In this document: piece after piece, positions 57,296-64,000 of the stretch
Layout: the number at the start of each line of letters is the position of its first letter
Numbering within the stretch: position 1 is the stretch's first letter
The notes under the pieces: generated by a model
The model's input: the letters and a program-made list of their open reading frames with translations, nothing else
Told to the model about the DNA's origin: nothing
Database searches by the model: none
Assembly (NCBI GenBank): GCA_002363575.1
Contig: DEWI01000155.1
Location: forward strand, 3,586 to 67,585
Length of the DNA stretch: 64,000 bases
Origin: Verrucomicrobia bacterium UBA3214
GTDB lineage: Bacteria > Verrucomicrobiota > Kiritimatiellia > RFP12 > UBA1067
Direction: 5' to 3'
Program-made: the position numbers and the translations under genes

Positions 57296-57301
57296 AGTGG
57301 C

Positions 57302-58993
57302 ATGAGTGAAAAGGGTGCATTGGCCAAAATGGTCTTGCAGGCGTCCGGGGCATATTCGGACTCGCAAATTGACAGTATCTTCCGGAGGCGCGCGGAAAAC
57401 CCCGGCATGGGGCTTTGCGAGGCCGTCGTGAAGTTTGGCGGCGTGAAGGAAAAAGATTTTCTTTCCGCCGTCGGCAAAGTATTGGGTCTTGAGGTCGTTT
57501 CTTTGGAGGAGCGCCAGCCGGACGCCGATGCGATAACTGCAATTCCGCCTAGCGCCGTCAATCAGTATGGCGTGCTGCCGTTCAGGAAAGACGATACGAC
57601 GCTGACGATCGCGTCTTCCGATCCTTTCGATTTCAAGGCGGCGGATGGACTTAGGCTGCTTTCCGGCCTGCGCGTCAAATCCGTGCTTGCGCCGAAGGAA
57701 GAGATCGAGAAAGCGATCAAGAAGTACTACGGCGTCGGCGCGGATGCGATCGAGAAGATGATCGATGACGGCCGCTATTCCGTCGATGACGACATTGGCG
57801 CGATGACGAAGATCGATGTCAATGAAATGGGCGAGGAGGCATCCATCGTCCGCTTCGTTAACCAGATTATCGCCGAGGCTGATCGCGAAGGCGCTACGGA
57901 TATTCATATCGAGCCGCAGGAGACGGAGTTGCGCATACGCTACCGCATCGACGGCATGCTTCACAAAGTCGATGTTCCGCCGCAGCTCAACCGTTTGAAG
58001 TCCGCGATAATCTCGCGTATCAAGGTCATGGCCAATCTCGATATCGCCGAGAAGCGTTTGCCTATGGATGGCCGTATTGGCATTCGCATCGCCGGCCAGG
58101 ATATCGACATTCGCGTTTCGACCATGCCGGCTGCCTACGGCGAGTCGATTTCGCTGCGCTTGCTTGCGAAGAGCGGCAATTTCGTGAAGATGCAGGATCT
58201 CGGCTTCAACGACAGAGATTTCCATGTCGTCGAAAAGATCATCCATCGCCCCAACGGCATCTTTCTCGTGACGGGGCCTACGGGCTCCGGAAAATCCACG
58301 TCGCTCTATTCCTTCCTTTCGGAAGTCAATACGATTGACGTGCGAATCATGACGGCGGAAGATCCTATAGAATATCACATGGCAGGCATCAACCAGGTGC
58401 AGATGCAGGCGGATATCGGCATGAACTTCGCGCGCGCCCTGCGCGCCTTCCTTCGTCAGGACCCGGATATTATAATGGTCGGCGAAATTCGCGACCGCGA
58501 AACGGCGGAGATTGCGATCAACGCTTCGCTTACCGGCCACATGGTGTTTTCGACATTGCACACCAACGACGCCGCAGGCGCATTCCCGCGTTTGATCGAT
58601 ATGGGCGTGGAGCCGTTCTTGATTGCATCCGCTGTCGCCGGCGTCATGGGCCAGCGGTTGTGCCGGCGCCTTTGCCCGAAGTGCAAGCGCGAAGTGCCGA
58701 TAGACATGAAATACTACAATCTCGCCTATCCGCCTGCGAAGCAAACGGTTTTCGAGCCGGTCGGCTGCGACAACTGCGCGCGTTCCGGCTACAAGGGGCG
58801 GCGCGCGCTTTTCGAAGTCCTCGAAGTCGATGAGGATATAGAAGGGGCGATCGTCAGGCGCGAGAATGCAACTCAGATCCGGAATATGTCTCTCGCCAAA
58901 GGCATGAAAACTCTTCGCGAAGACGGCTGGGCAAAGGTCTTCGCCGGCGTGACTTCCGTAAAAGAGGTCATGCGCGTTACTGAAGAGACCTGA
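57302..58993 (+). CDS. Type II secretion / type IV pilus assembly ATPase (GspE/PilB)
   Basis: The 563-residue cytoplasmic hexameric ATPase has an N-terminal GspE-II domain (about 10-130) and a catalytic core with Walker A GPTGSGKS at 325-332, Asp box TAEDPIEYHM, Walker B DPDIIMVGEIRDRETAEIA and His box TLHTNDA. Two pairs of cysteines (CPKCKREV ... CDNCARSGYKGR) bind zinc, a feature of GspE/PilB. No GspF/PilC or pilin gene adjoins it, so pilus and secretion roles are equally possible. Transcription is predicted to be leaderless. Confidence 0.9.
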   Translation: MSEKGALAKMVLQASGAYSDSQIDSIFRRRAENPGMGLCEAVVKFGGVKEKDFLSAVGKVLGLEVVSLEERQPDADAITAIPPSAVNQYGVLPFRKDDTTLTIASSDPFDFKAADGLRLLSGLRVKSVLAPKEEIEKAIKKYYGVGADAIEKMIDDGRYSVDDDIGAMTKIDVNEMGEEASIVRFVNQIIAEADREGATDIHIEPQETELRIRYRIDGMLHKVDVPPQLNRLKSAIISRIKVMANLDIAEKRLPMDGRIGIRIAGQDIDIRVSTMPAAYGESISLRLLAKSGNFVKMQDLGFNDRDFHVVEKIIHRPNGIFLVTGPTGSGKSTSLYSFLSEVNTIDVRIMTAEDPIEYHMAGINQVQMQADIGMNFARALRAFLRQDPDIIMVGEIRDRETAEIAINASLTGHMVFSTLHTNDAAGAFPRLIDMGVEPFLIASAVAGVMGQRLCRRLCPKCKREVPIDMKYYNLAYPPAKQTVFEPVGCDNCARSGYKGRRALFEVLEVDEDIEGAIVRRENATQIRNMSLAKGMKTLREDGWAKVFAGVTSVKEVMRVTEET

Positions 58994-59079
58994 TATTCCA
59001 AATGGCCGCCGCGCTGGCGCCGCAAGAGAAACGCCGCTTCCGGCATTGCGCGCCATGCAGCGACGAGGTGGAGACTCTG

Positions 59080-59982
59080 ATGAACGAAACAAAATTGATT
59101 CTGGCGGCGGTCAAGCGTCTTTTATGGAAAGACCGTTGGCTGGAGCGCTTTATCTGGTTGACGGTGACATTTTCGTTTTTGCGGTATGTCGTATCCAATC
59201 TCGCCACCGCACTTCTTGGGCAATCGGCGGCAAGCGTGTTCGATCGCGTCGCCGCCGTCAGGGATCTCGAGGCGCTCAAGCAGATTCTGGCAGACTCTGC
59301 CCTTGTACACTCGCTTGTCATCGCCGCTGGCTTGTCGCTATTCATCTCTGCATTGATGGGCGCGATAACGTCGTTCGGGTTGGCCAGAGCGCGCCTGAAC
59401 GCCGTAGAGAGCATTGATACGCAGCTCGTTACAGGCGGTGCCGCGCCTGGCAACATCGGGTGGCAGCGCGGCGTCTGGGGAGGTTTTCGCGATCCTTTCG
59501 GAATGCTCATGCTTGCAATCCTTCATGGGATTGCGGTTTATTGGCCGTGCGCGATAGCCGCGGCGCTGGCGACGCTGCTTGCGCCCGGTGTATCGCTCAT
59601 TGGCGCCGCATGGCCGCTTTCGCTTGCTCTTGCCTGCCTGTCGATACCGCGCTTTTATCGCTACAGGATGGCATGGCTCGAGAAAGCGTCCGATCCGTCG
59701 CTCGGCGCGCTCGAATGCCTGCGGCGTAGCGCCGCGCGCATGCGCGGCAACATCGGCAAGTGCTTTCGTCTCGATTGCGCCATGTGGAAGGAGATAAGCG
59801 CGCTTCTCGCGGTGTTTATGCTGCTTGTCGCGGTTTGCATTTTTGGCACGCCCGTCGTCGCCGCAATCTGCGCTTTGTTGTATCTCGTCGTGCTAGTGTA
59901 CGTCGAAATCTATGTTTCGCTGGCGCAGACCGTTTTCTACTGCATCCGCCTGAAGGCGCCGGCGCCATCTAACGAAGCGTGA
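59080..59982 (+). CDS. Integral membrane protein, DUF975-like
   Basis: The 300-residue protein has about six hydrophobic segments (near residues 20-40, 80-105, 150-170, 175-195, 240-262, 265-285). The motif LRRSAARMRGNIGKCFRLDC resembles DUF975 membrane proteins, where a basic SRxxMxGxxxxxFxLDL block precedes a helix. Function is unknown. Start 59080 has GGTGGAG just upstream; an in-frame ATG at 59002 would add 26 polar residues. The end overlaps sdaA (convergent) by 14 bases. Confidence 0.65.
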   Translation: MNETKLILAAVKRLLWKDRWLERFIWLTVTFSFLRYVVSNLATALLGQSAASVFDRVAAVRDLEALKQILADSALVHSLVIAAGLSLFISALMGAITSFGLARARLNAVESIDTQLVTGGAAPGNIGWQRGVWGGFRDPFGMLMLAILHGIAVYWPCAIAAALATLLAPGVSLIGAAWPLSLALACLSIPRFYRYRMAWLEKASDPSLGALECLRRSAARMRGNIGKCFRLDCAMWKEISALLAVFMLLVAVCIFGTPVVAAICALLYLVVLVYVEIYVSLAQTVFYCIRLKAPAPSNEA

Positions 59983-61147
59983 CGGCCAGCCCGCCTCCCG
60001 AAGTCTCTCTATAGAGCGAAGGGAGATCGTGGCCGGTGCGCAGCATGGTCGCGACGACGTCATCGAACGAGACGCGGTGGCGGCCATCGGAGAGCAATGC
60101 CATTTCAGCCGCGACAATGGCGCGGTTGGCGGCGAGCGCATTGCGCTCTATGCACGGTATCTGAACGAGGCCCATGACAGGGTCGCACGTCAGACCGAGG
60201 AAGTGTTCCAAACCGATTTCCGCCGCTGTTTCGCATTGCGGAGTGGTCCCGCCGTAAAGATAGGCGGCTGCTGCAGCGGCCATTGCGCACGCCACGCCTA
60301 TCTCGCCCTGGCACCCGACTTCCGCGCCGGAGATCGAGCCATTGCGCTTCACAGTATTGCCTACGAGACCGGCGGTTTCCAGCGCGTGTACGAGTTCGCG
60401 GCGGTCGCAGCCGAGCGATTCCGCCAGATACCTTAGAACGGCTGGAATGACGCCGGCAGAGCCGCATGTGGGAGCTGTCGCTACTATCCCGAGAGATGCG
60501 TTTTCTTCGGCTACAGCCGTTGCATAGGCGGCGACGAGTCCCGTGCGGCGGAATTCCGGCTGCAGGAAGCGCGCCTTCTGGTAGATGGAGCGCGCGCGCC
60601 TCTGGAGATGGAGTCCGCCGGGCAGAACGCCATCGTGCTTCAAGCCGGCGTCGATCGACGCATACATCGCATCGAGCACGGAAGAGAGATAATCGGCTAT
60701 CTGAGGGCCTTCGGCATCTTCGACAAGTTGCCAGACCGGCACGCCGTCGCGCTCGCATTTGGCGAGTATTTCCGCCATGTTGGCAAAAGAATAGACTTCC
60801 TGAGCGAGCTCGCGCCCGCCTTCCTCGCGCAGCGCGCCGCCGCCGACGGAATACACAATCCATGGTTCTACGCCAGGCGTCTCGAATTTCATCGCGTTAG
60901 GATGGCCGGCAAGAGATTCGGCGGCATTCCAGACGATTTTCGTACGGTTTTCGCCGAGCACTTTGCAAAGCGCCTTGTCCGTGAAATGGCCTGCGCCCGT
61001 CGCCGCGAGCGATCCATAGAGCGTTACGGTGAAAGATGCAGCTCCGGGGTTGCGGGCAAGGAACAGTTCGGCGGCTTTCGCCGGTCCCATCGTGTGGCTG
61101 GATGACGGCCCGAAGCCGATTCTATAAAGCTCGCGAAGCGAATACAT
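59969..61147 (-). CDS. sdaA: L-serine ammonia-lyase, iron-sulfur type
   Basis: The 392-residue single-chain enzyme turns serine into pyruvate and ammonia. GPSSSHTMGPAKAAELF is the N-terminal (SDH-beta) substrate block. Cysteines in APTCGSAGVIP, GCQGEIGVACAMA and LTCDPVMGLVQIPC are the expected [4Fe-4S] ligands and neighbours. It has no C-terminal ACT-like tail beyond the usual. The end overlaps the convergent membrane-protein gene by 14 bases. The other serine-using enzyme here is SHMT in the rpiB-glyA fusion. Confidence 0.93.
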   Translation of the reverse strand: MYSLRELYRIGFGPSSSHTMGPAKAAELFLARNPGAASFTVTLYGSLAATGAGHFTDKALCKVLGENRTKIVWNAAESLAGHPNAMKFETPGVEPWIVYSVGGGALREEGGRELAQEVYSFANMAEILAKCERDGVPVWQLVEDAEGPQIADYLSSVLDAMYASIDAGLKHDGVLPGGLHLQRRARSIYQKARFLQPEFRRTGLVAAYATAVAEENASLGIVATAPTCGSAGVIPAVLRYLAESLGCDRRELVHALETAGLVGNTVKRNGSISGAEVGCQGEIGVACAMAAAAAAYLYGGTTPQCETAAEIGLEHFLGLTCDPVMGLVQIPCIERNALAANRAIVAAEMALLSDGRHRVSFDDVVATMLRTGHDLPSLYRETSGGGLAVTLR

Positions 61148-61277
61148 GGCAGTAGTTGCCTGCGGTGTGCGCAGGCTATGTTCTTCGTTGGCGGTTGGCG
61201 AGAGAGAAATCCATCTCCGCTTTTGCCGGCGTCGATGCGCATTGCGGCTGCAAAAGGGGGATGGATTCCCTGCAAGG

Positions 61278-64000
<2,723 letters not shown>

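Larger units (their letters stand above)
56993..57301. other. Divergent intergenic region between purF and gspE
   Basis: These 309 bases hold the purF promoter (minus, 57025-57033) and the gspE promoter (plus, 57267-57295), about 235 bases apart. Between them is GC-rich sequence with a short open frame (57074-57238) lacking a ribosome site and family-like features, so I do not call it. No repeat or RNA gene is seen. Confidence 0.55.

Overview
The window is about 60% GC and comes from a Gram-negative bacterium. It encodes a LolC/E-LolD lipoprotein exporter, an LpxL-type acyltransferase, a lipid phosphoethanolamine transferase, two Exb/Tol-type motor loci and an outer-membrane barrel candidate. 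The gene mix (secreted TPR proteins tied to ExbB/ExbD, a BspA-type leucine-rich-repeat receptor kinase, an alpha-L-fucosidase, a GH2 beta-galactosidase with a discoidin domain, a GHL10 hydrolase, a XylR-like regulator) fits the Planctomycetes-Verrucomicrobia-Chlamydiae group, most likely a Kiritimatiellota-like host-associated or polysaccharide-degrading bacterium. That placement is inference; no rRNA gene is present. Nothing looks like a phage or an IS element. It reads as ordinary chromosome with dense, mostly operonic genes.

Layout. 1-1.2 kb: end of a BASS transporter, then birA. 1.3-9.2 kb: a large envelope operon with a secreted 1103-residue TPR protein, a second secreted protein, ExbB, two ExbD paralogues, and a TonB-like anchored protein whose periplasmic part is an alpha/alpha-toroid (squalene-cyclase-like fold). 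9.3-12.9 kb: lolC/E-lolD, a membrane protein and an APH-fold kinase. 12.9-14.5 kb: a XylR-like regulator and the first 22-bp-pitch repeat array. 14.5-17.4 kb: a short NAGS-like GNAT and nfnB-nfnA. 17.4-24 kb (minus strand): M3 oligopeptidase, argF, GHL10 hydrolase, a secreted protein, KDPG aldolase. 23.7-27.5 kb: a second Exb locus (TPR protein, ExbB, an ExbD lacking its aspartate, a small anchored protein). 27.5-30.2 kb: era and an rpiB-glyA fusion. 30.4-39.1 kb: giant LRR kinase, stand-alone IMP cyclohydrolase, lpxL-like, glycosyltransferase, argG. 39.3-44.3 kb: grpE, dnaJ, tRNA-Leu(UAG), ACT-domain protein, UPF0210 protein, small barrel, yggS. 44.4-44.9 kb: second repeat array and a promoter with a mini-ORF. 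44.9-53.3 kb: a tyrosine phosphatase, then a fucose/phosphate-ester catabolic cluster and an EptA-like enzyme. 53.4-57 kb: purF-rnc-ybgC-queD-rsmD. 57.3-64 kb: GspE/PilB ATPase, a membrane protein, sdaA and a GH2 enzyme cut by the window edge.

Regulation. Twelve promoters can be read directly. Eleven carry an extended -10 of form TGnTATAATA, usually inside an A/T-rich AAATATGnTATAATA block; the twelfth has a -35 instead. In four cases the -10 lies only 6-9 nt before the ATG, so those genes should be transcribed leaderless or nearly so (TPR protein, XylR-like regulator, FucA-like aldolase, GspE). Other genes on the same promoter type have normal leaders with AAGGAG-type ribosome sites. GC-rich hairpins without U-tracts often follow stop codons.

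The most interesting items are the toroid-carrying TonB-like motor system and its degenerate second copy, the two 22-bp phased palindrome arrays, and the leaderless promoters. Several unusual domain fusions or splits are also notable: RpiB-GlyA, histidine phosphatase-alpha/beta hydrolase, kinase-LRR and a stand-alone PurH N-domain.
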